NCBI RefSeq assembly: GCF_008329945.1 | Contig: NZ_CP035807.1 | Location: 2,232,001-2,296,000 of the forward strand | Length of the DNA: 64,000 nt | Direction: 5' to 3' | Source: Thiospirochaeta perfilievii | Lineage (GTDB): Bacteria > Spirochaetota > Spirochaetia > DSM-2461 | Shown: positions 45,092 to 53,593 of the stretch, in pieces | How the letters are laid out: each line of letters begins with the position of its first letter | Position numbering within the stretch: the stretch's first letter is position 1 | Program-made: the position numbers and the translations under genes | Notes under the pieces: generated by a model | Seen by the model: the letters and a program-made list of their open reading frames with translations, nothing else | Told to the model about the DNA's origin: nothing | Databases searched by the model: none

Positions 45092-46368
45092 ATGAAAAGA
45101 ACACTTTGTCTATTTATTGTTTTTGTTTTAGCTGTAAGTGGTATTATGGCAAATGGAAATGGTGAAGCTAAAGTCGAAAATGCTAGTAACAGTGTAGAAC
45201 TTATTATGGGGTCTTGGAGAACTGATGATACAGCTCAGATGAAAGCTGTATTAGGTGAGTTTACAAAACAACATCCAAATATTAAGGTTGTTTTCCAACC
45301 TACTATACCTGCAGAGTATAATACTACTTTAAGAATGCAGTTAGAGGGGGGATTGGTCCTGACGTTATGTATGCAAGATCCTTTGCTACAGGAAATCAAT
45401 TATATCAAGATGGCTTTTTTGCAGACGTTTCTTCTGTAGAAGGTTATGCTACAAACTACAGTGGTAGTAATAAAGCTCCATGGTTAGCAACTGATGGTAA
45501 GGCTTTTGGTATTCCTTTTGCCGCTGTATCCCACGGAATTTATTACAATAAAGAGATTTTTAAAGAGTTAGGACTTACTAAACCTAAAGATTGGGATGAA
45601 TTTTTAGATTATTGCCAAAAAATTAAAGATGCAGGGTACATTCCTTTAGCAAACAGTTTAGGTGATGAGTGGGATATTACAGAAGTAGTTTTTATGAACA
45701 TTGCTCCTAACTTTATAGGTGGAATGGAGGGACGATTAGCCTATGATAAAAAAGAGAAAGCTTTTAATGGTCCTGAAGTAGTAGCTCTATTTGAGGCTAT
45801 GAAGTCTTTAGCTCCATATCTTCCTGGTGGATTTGAAGCTCTTGGATATAATGATAGTAATGCCCTATTTGCAACAGGTCAGGCTGCAATGTATTTTGAT
45901 GGTTCTTGGTCTATTAGTACTTTTGATGATGTAGACTTCGAGTGGGGTATTCTTCCTCCTCCTGCTCCAAAGGGTGCAGAAAAAGAGTATATAACATTCC
46001 ATGCTGATGCTGGTATGGCTATGAATAGTAAAACAAAACATCCTAATGAAGTAAAAACTCTATTAGCTTGGTTTGGTTCTAAAGATGGTGCCGCAGCCCT
46101 AGCTAAATACCTTCCTACAGGGTTTTTCCCAATGTCAGAAAACTCGGTTGTTATAGAGGATGTTCATGCAAATGAGTTTTTAAGCCTTAATAACGGTAGA
46201 GGAACAGATGTTAGATGGGCATGGCCTAAATTATTAGGTGGTGAGCCAAGTGGTTATACTTTAATGCAGGAAGGCTCAATAGCTGTAATAAATGGGGATA
46301 AAACTCCTAAAGAAGCAGCAGATGATTTTAAATCAGGTCTTGCAGAGTGGTATCCACCAGCACAATAG
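45092..46368 (+). CDS. Sugar ABC transporter substrate-binding protein, frame broken by one missing G
   Basis: Two frames together encode one family-1 sugar-binding lipoprotein or periplasmic protein of about 425 residues. Bases 45092-45351 give the signal sequence (MKRTLCLFIVFVLAVSGIMA) and first lobe (IKVVFQPTIPAEYNTTLRMQLEGG). The frame from 45346 gives the rest (GPDVMYARSFATG, WDEFLDYCQKIKDAGYIP, ALFATGQAAMYFDGSWS). The break is at six G (45346-45351); seven would restore the expected GGIGPDVMY junction. The two permeases follow. If the deletion is real, the importer has no receptor. Confidence 0.88.
45346..45351 (+). other. Six-G tract at the binding-protein frame break
   Basis: Frame-0 codons are TTA GAG GGG GGA TTG. 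A -1 shift on G_GGG_GGA puts the ribosome at ATT (45352) and restores homology. The heptamer is of the X_XXY_YYZ form, like the one in aspA. Confidence 0.8.
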
Positions 46369-46378
46369 AATAAAAAAT

Positions 46379-46398
46379 ACGGTGGGTTCTCCCACCGT
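46379..46398 (+). other. Intercistronic hairpin after the binding-protein gene
   Basis: ACGGTGGG and CCCACCGT form an 8-bp stem with a TTCT loop but no T-run follows. Such hairpins commonly protect the 3' end of binding-protein mRNA and lower permease expression. Confidence 0.75.
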
Positions 46399-46415
46399 AA
46401 TAAATAAAGGAGTGA

Positions 46416-47372
46416 ATGGTGGATAATCTTATAAGAAGCAGAAACAGTACATTTTTTAGTAAACGTGGTTTTAAATGGTTTTTATACCTACTTCCAGCCT
46501 TAGTTTTTTATACAGGATTTATGGCATATCCAATTCTAAACTCAATCAAATTAAGTTTTTTTTCAGAAACAGTACAAAGTGGTCAAGACTTTGTTGGTTT
46601 TAATAACTATATAAAACTTTTTACCCACCCGGGAACTTCAGAGAGGTATTGGTCTGCATTTAGAAATACATGGTTATTCTTTGGAGTACACATGGTTGTT
46701 CAAAATGTGCTAGGTATTATTTTTGCAAACTTTCTATCTGATAAACTACTAAGAGGAAGTGGCTTTTTTAGGACAATTATTTTCCTACCTGCTACGCTTT
46801 CAATTCTGGTTACAGGTTATATATGGAAACTAATTTTAAATCCACAATGGGGTGCAGTTAACCTACTTTTAAAAAATATTGGGTTTGAGGATTTTTCAAT
46901 TGCATGGTTAGGTGAACCTAAAATTGCTCTAATTGTAATTAGTCTTGTGTCGTCGTGGCAGTGGGTTGGAATGCCAACTATGATGTTTTTAGCTGGTTTA
47001 AATAATATTCCAGAGGATTTATACGAAGCTGCAGAGATATCCGGAGCTACAGATTGGCAGGTTTTTTGGTTCATAAAGTTGCCTCTTTTGAAACCTGTTA
47101 TAGGAATTATAACAATATTAACCTTTGTAAATAACTTTAACGCTTTTGACGTTGTTTTCTCTATGGCCAATGTTAATGGAGCTCCAGCATATTCTACAGA
47201 TATTTTAGGAACTTTTTTCTACAGAGTTGGTATTGCAGGTCAGCACCCTGTGGGTATCCCTGATAAGGGGTTAGGAGCAGCAGTTGCTACAATTACATTT
47301 ATTCTGTTATCTATTGGTGTTGCACTAATAATGAGGGCTACTGGTTCAAATAGAGGGGGATCAAATGATTAA
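46416..47372 (+). CDS. Sugar ABC transporter permease, MalF/UgpA type
   Basis: A 318-residue inner-membrane permease with about six membrane segments, the first at LYLLPALVFYTGFMAYPIL. The EAA loop is visible as LYEAAEISGATDWQVFWFIKLPLL. AAAGGAG lies before ATG 46416. It works with the next permease and the upstream binding protein. No ATPase gene is present in the operon, so a shared MsmX/UgpC-type ATPase encoded elsewhere is expected. Confidence 0.93.
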   Translation: MVDNLIRSRNSTFFSKRGFKWFLYLLPALVFYTGFMAYPILNSIKLSFFSETVQSGQDFVGFNNYIKLFTHPGTSERYWSAFRNTWLFFGVHMVVQNVLGIIFANFLSDKLLRGSGFFRTIIFLPATLSILVTGYIWKLILNPQWGAVNLLLKNIGFEDFSIAWLGEPKIALIVISLVSSWQWVGMPTMMFLAGLNNIPEDLYEAAEISGATDWQVFWFIKLPLLKPVIGIITILTFVNNFNAFDVVFSMANVNGAPAYSTDILGTFFYRVGIAGQHPVGIPDKGLGAAVATITFILLSIGVALIMRATGSNRGGSND

Positions 47373-48186
47373 AAAGAAGCAAATCCTACCATATACGGTT
47401 TTAAGTATATGGAGTTTAGTTGTATTGTTCCCAATTTGGACAATGGTTATAAACTCGTTTAAGTTTAAATTAAGTATATACAAAGACCCTTTTGGACTAC
47501 CAACAAAGTGGAACTTTGGGAGCTATTTAACAGTATTTAGCGATAGTGATTTTTTTGTTTACTTTAAAAATAGTCTAGTAGTTACTATTGGTTCAATTAT
47601 ATGTATTTTAGTTTTTGGGTCCCTTGCGGCTTACGCTATGGCTAACTGGAAAAGTCGATTCTCTAAGTGGATATATCTATTTTTTATTGCAGGGTTAATG
47701 GTTCCGCTTAGGATTGGTAGTATAAATCTACTTCAGATAGTTAAGAGTTTAAACCTACTAAATACATATGTTAGTCTGTTTCCTATTTATATCGCAATGG
47801 GACTACCTATGGCAACATTTGTTTTAACTGAGTTTGTAAGACAGATTCCAGAGTCTCTTACAGAAGCTGCGTTAATTGATGGGGCTAGAAGATCAAGGAT
47901 CTTTGTCACTATTATTGTTCCCCTATTAAGACCAGCTTTAGGAACTGTTGCAATTTTAAACTTAGTTCCCCTATGGAATGATCTTTGGTTTCCCCTGCTT
48001 TTTATTACAGATGAGAAACAAAAAACACTTATTTTAGGGGTTACAAGGCTGTTTGGTCAGTATCAAACTGATTGGTCGAGGATTTTGGCTGTATTAACTC
48101 TATCGGCTATACCTGTTATGGGTCTATATCTATTAATGTCTAAACAATTTATTAAAGGATTAACTGCGGGGTCTGTAAAAGGATAA
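47365..48186 (+). CDS. Sugar ABC transporter permease, MalG/UgpE type
   Basis: A 273-residue permease. Its EAA loop reads LTEAALIDGARRSRIFVTIIVPLL, typical of the second permease of family-1 sugar importers, and it ends in the common QFIKGLTAGSVKG motif. It overlaps the first permease by 8 bases, so translation is coupled. It is the last gene of this operon. Confidence 0.93.
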   Translation: MIKKKQILPYTVLSIWSLVVLFPIWTMVINSFKFKLSIYKDPFGLPTKWNFGSYLTVFSDSDFFVYFKNSLVVTIGSIICILVFGSLAAYAMANWKSRFSKWIYLFFIAGLMVPLRIGSINLLQIVKSLNLLNTYVSLFPIYIAMGLPMATFVLTEFVRQIPESLTEAALIDGARRSRIFVTIIVPLLRPALGTVAILNLVPLWNDLWFPLLFITDEKQKTLILGVTRLFGQYQTDWSRILAVLTLSAIPVMGLYLLMSKQFIKGLTAGSVKG

Positions 48187-48192
48187 TAAATA

Positions 48193-48222
48193 GTAACAAA
48201 CTCTTACCCTATGTTATATAAT
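48193..48222 (+). promoter_or_regulatory. Promoter of the periplasmic binding protein gene, leaderless arrangement
   Basis: GTAACA (48193-48198), 18 bases, TATAAT (48217-48222), then 6 bases to the ATG at 48229. There is no ribosome binding site. An inverted repeat CTTACC (48203-48208) / GGTAAG (48231-48236) spans the -10 and start codon. Confidence 0.6.
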
Positions 48223-48228
48223 TAATTT

Positions 48229-48990
48229 ATGGTAAGGGTTCTTTTTATTGTTTTACTAACAGCACTCTCTTTTTTAAACTACGGACAAGATAGTATTAGG
48301 TTAACAAATGGAGAGTGGGAGCCCTATCTTTCTAAAGGGTCCTACCATTTTGGACTGGCATCCCATATAGTTGAAAAGGCCTTTGCCCTTGAGGGTATAG
48401 ATGTGGAGTGGGGTTTTTTCCCATGGGTTAGATCCTATAATTTAGCAAAAATTGGAGCCTGGGATGGATCTGCTATATGGTGGGAAACATTAGAAACAGA
48501 AAAAGATTTTTATCTCTCTGATAAAGTTTTAGACTCTTCCTTAGTATTTTTCCATCTAAAGACTTTTAATTTTAAATGGGACTCCTTCGAAGATTTAAAA
48601 GGGTTAAAGATTGGAGTTACAAGAGGGTATGATTATGGAGAAGAGTTCACTAAGGCTTTAAAAGATAAAATCTTTGAGGTTTTAGAAGTTTCAACTGACG
48701 AGCAGTTATATAAGCTTCTTATATCTAAAAGAATAGATTTAATGCCTAATGATAAAGTTGTTGGTTATGCTCAAATTAAGAACTCTTTAGATATAGAGGA
48801 GCAACTGCTTTTTACAAACAATCCAAAAACCTTTGGATCCCGAAGCCTACATCTTATATTATCAAAGAATAGTCCTAAAGGGTTAACCCATTTAGAACTG
48901 TTTAATCGAGGATTATCAAAGTTAAGATTAAGTGGTGAGATAGATGATATGATTGAGAATTTAGAAATTGGACTATATGATAAAAAATAA
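48229..48990 (+). CDS. Periplasmic solute-binding protein, family 3-like
   Basis: A 253-residue exported protein with a signal peptide (MVRVLFIVLLTALSFLNYG). The fold is that of amino-acid-type binding proteins (LTNGEWEPYLSKG, GLASHIVEKAF, LKGLKIGVTRGYDYGEEF, ISKRIDLMPNDKVVGY). No permease or ATPase lies beside it, so it may be a sensory or orphan binding protein, as in other stand-alone members. The ATG is retained because the signal peptide needs it, though it has no ribosome binding site. Confidence 0.83.
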   Translation: MVRVLFIVLLTALSFLNYGQDSIRLTNGEWEPYLSKGSYHFGLASHIVEKAFALEGIDVEWGFFPWVRSYNLAKIGAWDGSAIWWETLETEKDFYLSDKVLDSSLVFFHLKTFNFKWDSFEDLKGLKIGVTRGYDYGEEFTKALKDKIFEVLEVSTDEQLYKLLISKRIDLMPNDKVVGYAQIKNSLDIEEQLLFTNNPKTFGSRSLHLILSKNSPKGLTHLELFNRGLSKLRLSGEIDDMIENLEIGLYDKK

Positions 48991-48994
48991 TTTC

Positions 48995-49022
48995 TTGACA
49001 CATTTCATTAGTGTGTTACAGT
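48995..49022 (+). promoter_or_regulatory. Promoter of the YibE/F gene, leaderless arrangement
   Basis: Consensus -35 TTGACA (48995-49000), 16 bases, TACAGT (49017-49022), then 6 bases to the ATG at 49029. There is no ribosome binding site. Confidence 0.65.
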
Positions 49023-49028
49023 AATAAA

Positions 49029-50210
49029 ATGGTAGTTTTTCAGAAAGTTTCAGCAATATTACATAAAGTTTTACATGAAGATATTTTTCCCTGGTTAATT
49101 CTACTATTATCCGCTTTTATTATAATAATCTCTCTTAATTATATTAAAATAGATAAGTATTTCTCTTCTGATTTTGTAATAGGTCGGGTCTTATCGGTTC
49201 TTGAGTCTAATTTAGATGATGACCCCTATGTTCCTGGACGAAAACTTGGTAAACAGGAGCTAGTGGTTAATATCCTTTATGGAGAAGATGCCGGTAAAAA
49301 GTTTGAAATATATAATACCCTAACTAAAGGGCACAATATTCTAGCCCGGGAGGGTTACACATATGTTTTTTCTATTAGAGAAGAAATGTCTGGTGATAAG
49401 GTCGTCTGGTTATATAGCTATAACAGGGTCCCTCTTTTAGCATCACTACTACTACTTTTTATAGTATTAGTTCTATTTATTGCAGGGAAAAAAGGTTTTA
49501 GATCCCTTGTTGGTCTACTTTTTACAGGTGTTATTATTCTGTTTGTTCTTGCCCCTCTTATTCTAAGGGGGATAGATCCTATTTTTATCTCAATTATATC
49601 CCTCTCCCTTATTACAGTTGTTAGCTTTTTACTTATTTCCGGTTTTAATAATAAATCCTTAATATCCATATTAGGAACTCTTGGTGGTATTATTTCAGCA
49701 GGTATTATCTGTTATATCGCTTCAAAATTAGCCCACCTATCTGGAATTAATATGGAGAAGGGTGAACAAATACTATATATTGCTGAGGATTATGGTATTA
49801 GGATAAATGGGTTTCTATTTATATCCATATTAATTGCCTCATCTGGGGCTGTAATGGATGTTGCCATGAGCATTACCTCCTCTTTAATGGAGATAACTAA
49901 ACATAATAGGGATATCTCTTCAAAGGATCTATTTAGTTCTGGTATGGATATAGGAAGAGATTTAATTGGGACTATGATAAATACTCTTATTTTAGCCTTT
50001 GCAGGCAGCTCTTTTACCCTTCTATTAATGGTTGTAGGACTCTCTATGAGTTTTAATCAATATATAAATATTCCACTAATCTCTATAGAGATTATTCAGG
50101 GTATTGCAGGGAGTATAGGTATTATTTTAACTGTACCCCTTACCAATATAGCTTTTATCATTTTAGAAAAAAGGAGAAACAAAAATGAAGAAGAGATTTC
50201 TAAGAGCTAA
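49029..50210 (+). CDS. YibE/F-family membrane protein
   Basis: A 393-residue multispanning protein. A first membrane segment (about residues 20-40) is followed by a roughly 90-residue extracytoplasmic domain (VIGRVLSV, KQELVVNILYGEDAGKKFEIYN). Seven or so membrane segments follow, containing the family motif GAVMDVAMSITSSLMEI and GRDLIGTMINTLILAFAGSSF. The family is found in many bacteria and its function is unknown. ATG 49029 is chosen over GTG 49011 because the promoter would place transcription start there. Its 3' end overlaps the nucleotidase gene by 26 bases. Confidence 0.87.
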   Translation: MVVFQKVSAILHKVLHEDIFPWLILLLSAFIIIISLNYIKIDKYFSSDFVIGRVLSVLESNLDDDPYVPGRKLGKQELVVNILYGEDAGKKFEIYNTLTKGHNILAREGYTYVFSIREEMSGDKVVWLYSYNRVPLLASLLLLFIVLVLFIAGKKGFRSLVGLLFTGVIILFVLAPLILRGIDPIFISIISLSLITVVSFLLISGFNNKSLISILGTLGGIISAGIICYIASKLAHLSGINMEKGEQILYIAEDYGIRINGFLFISILIASSGAVMDVAMSITSSLMEITKHNRDISSKDLFSSGMDIGRDLIGTMINTLILAFAGSSFTLLLMVVGLSMSFNQYINIPLISIEIIQGIAGSIGIILTVPLTNIAFIILEKRRNKNEEEISKS

Positions 50211-52047
50211 GACAATATTTATTTTAGCCCTTCTATTGGTTCTGTCCAGTTGTTTAAACAACAGAGTGGCAAAACCAGAATCAACAGCTAGTGGAATTAG
50301 TTCCTATGACCTTAAAACAGGTGAAATTACAAAAAAAGGTGATAAAGATCTTATAGAACAGACCATTGCCATAGGTGCTACAGCAGATGTTCATGGACGT
50401 ATTTATGCCTATGATTATGCAATTGATGAGGTTGATTCTGATGCAGGTTATGCAAAGGTCTACTCAGCAATTATTGAAGAGAAAAAGAGTAATCCAGATA
50501 TGATCCTAATGGATGTTGGAGATACAGTTCAAGATAACTCAGCGGAACTATTTAACGATTTAGATACACACCCAATGGTACAGGCTCTAAATTATATGAA
50601 TTTTGATGTATGGGTTCTTGGTAACCATGAGTTTAACTTTGAAAAGTCATTTTTAGATAGAAATGTTTTAGCTTTTAACGGAGCTGTGCTCTCTGCAAAT
50701 ATAAAAGAAGAGATGGATGATAGTTACTACGCTCAACCATATAAAATATTTGATGTAAATGGGTGTCGAGTTGGTGTTATTGGTATTTTACCTCCCCATG
50801 TTGCTGAGTGGGAAGCCTCTTCTCCCTCCCATTTTAAAGGTTTAAGATTTGAACCTACTCTAGCTTCAGTAAAAAAGAGCATAGAGAAGATGGAAGGGCA
50901 GTATGATGTTTTAGTTGGTGCTTTTCATATAGGTAGAACTGATGATCGAGGTGCTGAGGCTATAGTTGAAATTGCAGAAAACATTCAAGAGTTTTCTGTT
51001 ATCTTTGGTGGGCATGAACATTCTACATATGTAGAAAAAGTAGGTGATGTAACAATTATTGAACCAGGTAAGTATGGAGCAAACTTGGCAAGAGCCGATA
51101 TTAAAGTTGTAAAAGATGGAGATAAGTGGTTAGTTAAAGGTGTTGAAGCTAAAAATATTGGAACTAAAGAGCTTGATGAAAATAGTGAAATTACTAACGA
51201 GTTTAAATTTGTTCACGATAAATCTGTAGCTGATGCAAATATGGTTGTTGGTGAGATTAGTGGTGACTTTGTAGATGGTGTAGATTATTTAACTGGTGAT
51301 TATAAAGTAACAACAATGCCAAGGGCTCAAATTGAGGATACAGCAGTTCTGGATTTAATAAATAGCGTTCAGATGTATTTTACAGAAGCAGAAGTTTCAT
51401 CGGCAGCTCTATTTAACTTTGGTTCTACATTAATAGAGGGTGTTTTTAAGAAAAAAGATGTGGCTTATATCTATAAATATCCAAATACTCTTGTAGGTGT
51501 AAATATAACAGGTGAGAATCTAGTTAAGTATATGGAGTGGTCAGTTAGTTATTATAACCAATCTGTAGAAGGAGATTTAACAATTAGTTTTAACCCAGAT
51601 ATTAGAGGTTACAACTATGACGTTTTCCAAGGTGTTTCATACGATATTGATATTTCTAAACCTGCTGGTCAAAGAGTAGAAAATATAATGTTTAATGGAA
51701 AACCTTTAGATCTTAATAGAGTATATAAATTAGCTGTTAATAACTATAGATTTGGAACTTTAACAGGCCTTGGTTTAGTAACTCAAGATGATATGTATTA
51801 TGACTCCTACACCTCCTTACAGGATGCAGGACGTATTCGAAGTCTGATTATTAAATATGTTGAGGACGTTAAAAAAGGTGTTGTCTCCCCCGAGGTTGAT
51901 AACAACTGGAAAATAGTTGGATTTGATTTTGAGAATCCTGAGATCCAGAATGTTATAAAAAAAGCATTAGCTGGGGAACTAGAAATACCTAGATCCGAAG
52001 ATGGAAGAACTATGAATGTACGATCAGTAAGAGCATCTGATCTATAA
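50185..52047 (+). CDS. 5'-nucleotidase / 2',3'-cyclic phosphodiesterase lipoprotein
   Basis: A 620-residue surface or periplasmic lipoprotein with a lipobox (LVLSSC, Cys near residue 23). The metallophosphatase domain shows GATADVHGRIY, MDVGDTVQDN, GNHEFNFEKS and FGGHEHSTY, the two-metal centre of the UshA/CpdB group. The C-terminal 5'-nucleotidase domain (about 360-560) has YKYPNTLVGVNITG and YKLAVNNYRFG. It would free nucleosides and phosphate from external nucleotides. It is probably co-transcribed with the YibE/F gene; AAGGAG lies before the ATG inside that gene. No Pho box was seen. Confidence 0.92.
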   Translation: MKKRFLRAKTIFILALLLVLSSCLNNRVAKPESTASGISSYDLKTGEITKKGDKDLIEQTIAIGATADVHGRIYAYDYAIDEVDSDAGYAKVYSAIIEEKKSNPDMILMDVGDTVQDNSAELFNDLDTHPMVQALNYMNFDVWVLGNHEFNFEKSFLDRNVLAFNGAVLSANIKEEMDDSYYAQPYKIFDVNGCRVGVIGILPPHVAEWEASSPSHFKGLRFEPTLASVKKSIEKMEGQYDVLVGAFHIGRTDDRGAEAIVEIAENIQEFSVIFGGHEHSTYVEKVGDVTIIEPGKYGANLARADIKVVKDGDKWLVKGVEAKNIGTKELDENSEITNEFKFVHDKSVADANMVVGEISGDFVDGVDYLTGDYKVTTMPRAQIEDTAVLDLINSVQMYFTEAEVSSAALFNFGSTLIEGVFKKKDVAYIYKYPNTLVGVNITGENLVKYMEWSVSYYNQSVEGDLTISFNPDIRGYNYDVFQGVSYDIDISKPAGQRVENIMFNGKPLDLNRVYKLAVNNYRFGTLTGLGLVTQDDMYYDSYTSLQDAGRIRSLIIKYVEDVKKGVVSPEVDNNWKIVGFDFENPEIQNVIKKALAGELEIPRSEDGRTMNVRSVRASDL

Positions 52048-52072
52048 TCTTTGATTTTAAAAAGATAAAAAG

Positions 52073-52116
52073 GGGTTGTTGCAAGAGTCGATTAGATTTT
52101 CAACAGCCCATTTTTT
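52073..52116 (+). terminator. Terminator after the 5'-nucleotidase gene
   Basis: GGGTTGTTG (52073-52081) pairs with CAACAGCCC (52101-52109, one G-T pair) across a 19-base loop, then ATTTTTT. Confidence 0.8.
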
Positions 52117-52124
52117 ATTTAAAT

Positions 52125-52153
52125 TTGTAAAGAGAATTTGAATATAATATACT
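52125..52153 (+). promoter_or_regulatory. Promoter of the hybrid-like kinase gene, leaderless arrangement
   Basis: TTGTAA (52125-52130), 17 bases, TATACT (52148-52153), then 6 bases to the GTG at 52160. No properly spaced ribosome binding site is present. Confidence 0.55.
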
Positions 52154-52159
52154 TAAAGA

Positions 52160-53593
52160 GTGATAGATAGTAAAAAAAATATATTTAAAAAATTAAAAGT
52201 TAAACTTACTTTATTGATAATATTATTCTGTTTCTTAATAGTTATGTTTCATATATTGTTCTTATATTTTGTCAATATTCGTATATTTCTCTTAGTACTT
52301 CTCTTATTGGTTTTCACCCTAATTTACCACTTCTTTTTAAGGCCTATACTTAGTCTGATTAGAAAGCATATTCACATATATGATAGTTATGCAAAAGAGT
52401 TAGAAGACCATATGGAGCTAACAGACTACCTTATGAAAAAAGCTAATATTGCTGCTAATGTTAAGTCTGAGTTTTTAGGTAACATGTCCCATGAGATAAG
52501 GACTCCTTTAAATGGTGTTATTGGGATGACAGAGTTATTGTTAGATACAGAGTTAGATGATACTCAGAAAAGGTATTTAGATGTTTTAAATAAGAGTGGT
52601 GGAGCTCTTTTATCCCTAATTGATGATATTTTTGACTATACAAAAATTGAAGAACAAACATTGAAAATTGAGTCCATGGACTTTAATATAAGAAGTTTAA
52701 TAGAGGAATTTATACGATCCATCTCCTATAGGGCAGAGGATAAGGGACTAAAAATTAGTTCTAACATAGAGAGTGTTATTCCTGAAAATGTTAATGGAGA
52801 TCCTAGGCGTTTAAGACAGATACTATCAAATTTAACAGCGAATGCAATTAAGTTTACTAAAGAGGGTGAGATTATAATAGGTTGTGAAGTAATTGATATA
52901 GGTATTGGGGAGAGTTCTTATAAATTCTCTGTAAGGGATACAGGCATAGGGGTTGATCCATCTAGCAGTAGTAAATTATTTGATGAGTTTACCCAAGAAG
53001 ATTCCTCTTTAACAAAGGAGCAGGGTGGTCTTGGTTTAGGTTTAACTATATCAAAAGAGTTAATACAGCTTATGGGTGGGGAGATAGGAGTAAAAAATAT
53101 ACCCTCCGGTGGTGCTAACTTCTGGTTTACTTTGAAGTTTATTAGATCAAAATCTAGAAAGAGTTATACAGAACATGGTGATATTAAAGGTGCTAGGGTT
53201 CTATGTATAGGCCATAAATATACTGATATGGCTGTCTTAAGCGGAATGTTTGAAAGCTGGGGAATTGAGTTTAAAATAGTCTCAGATATAAATGTAAATT
53301 CCTCTTTTAAGTATAATATAATAATATTAGATATAAATAGTAAGGATATTAAGGAGCATAAGAATTATAGTTTTTCAGATGATGTTAAAGTTGTATTGTT
53401 AACATCCTCCATTTCTACTTTGGAGACTCAGCGAATAGAGAGTTTAGGATATGATGCCTGCTTAATAAAACCTATAGTTCAAGTTGATCTATATGACTGT
53501 ATTAGCCAACTGTTAGGTGATATAAAGGAAGGTTTTCATCAAAGTATAATAACTAATGTAACACTAAGAGAGAGAAGGACTTTTATGAATTAG
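52160..53593 (+). CDS. Membrane histidine kinase with a degenerate receiver domain
   Basis: A 477-residue kinase, GTG start. Two adjacent membrane segments (about residues 15-60) leave almost no periplasmic loop. The kinase core has the phospho-His in [33 protein letters not shown] and [14 protein letters not shown]. The last 130 residues resemble a receiver. The phospho-acceptor region ([11 protein letters not shown]) and Lys (CLIKPI) are recognisable, but the acidic pair of the first strand is replaced ([10 protein letters not shown]), so phosphorylation may be lost. No partner regulator is adjacent. It overlaps the convergent ROK gene by 11 bases. Confidence 0.87.
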   Translation: MIDSKKNIFKKLKVKLTLLIILFCFLIVMFHILFLYFVNIRIFLLVLLLLVFTLIYHFFLRPILSLIRKHIHIYDSYAKELEDHMELTDYLMKKANIAANVKSEFLGNMSHEIRTPLNGVIGMTELLLDTELDDTQKRYLDVLNKSGGALLSLIDDIFDYTKIEEQTLKIESMDFNIRSLIEEFIRSISYRAEDKGLKISSNIESVIPENVNGDPRRLRQILSNLTANAIKFTKEGEIIIGCEVIDIGIGESSYKFSVRDTGIGVDPSSSSKLFDEFTQEDSSLTKEQGGLGLGLTISKELIQLMGGEIGVKNIPSGGANFWFTLKFIRSKSRKSYTEHGDIKGARVLCIGHKYTDMAVLSGMFESWGIEFKIVSDINVNSSFKYNIIILDINSKDIKEHKNYSFSDDVKVVLLTSSISTLETQRIESLGYDACLIKPIVQVDLYDCISQLLGDIKEGFHQSIITNVTLRERRTFMN

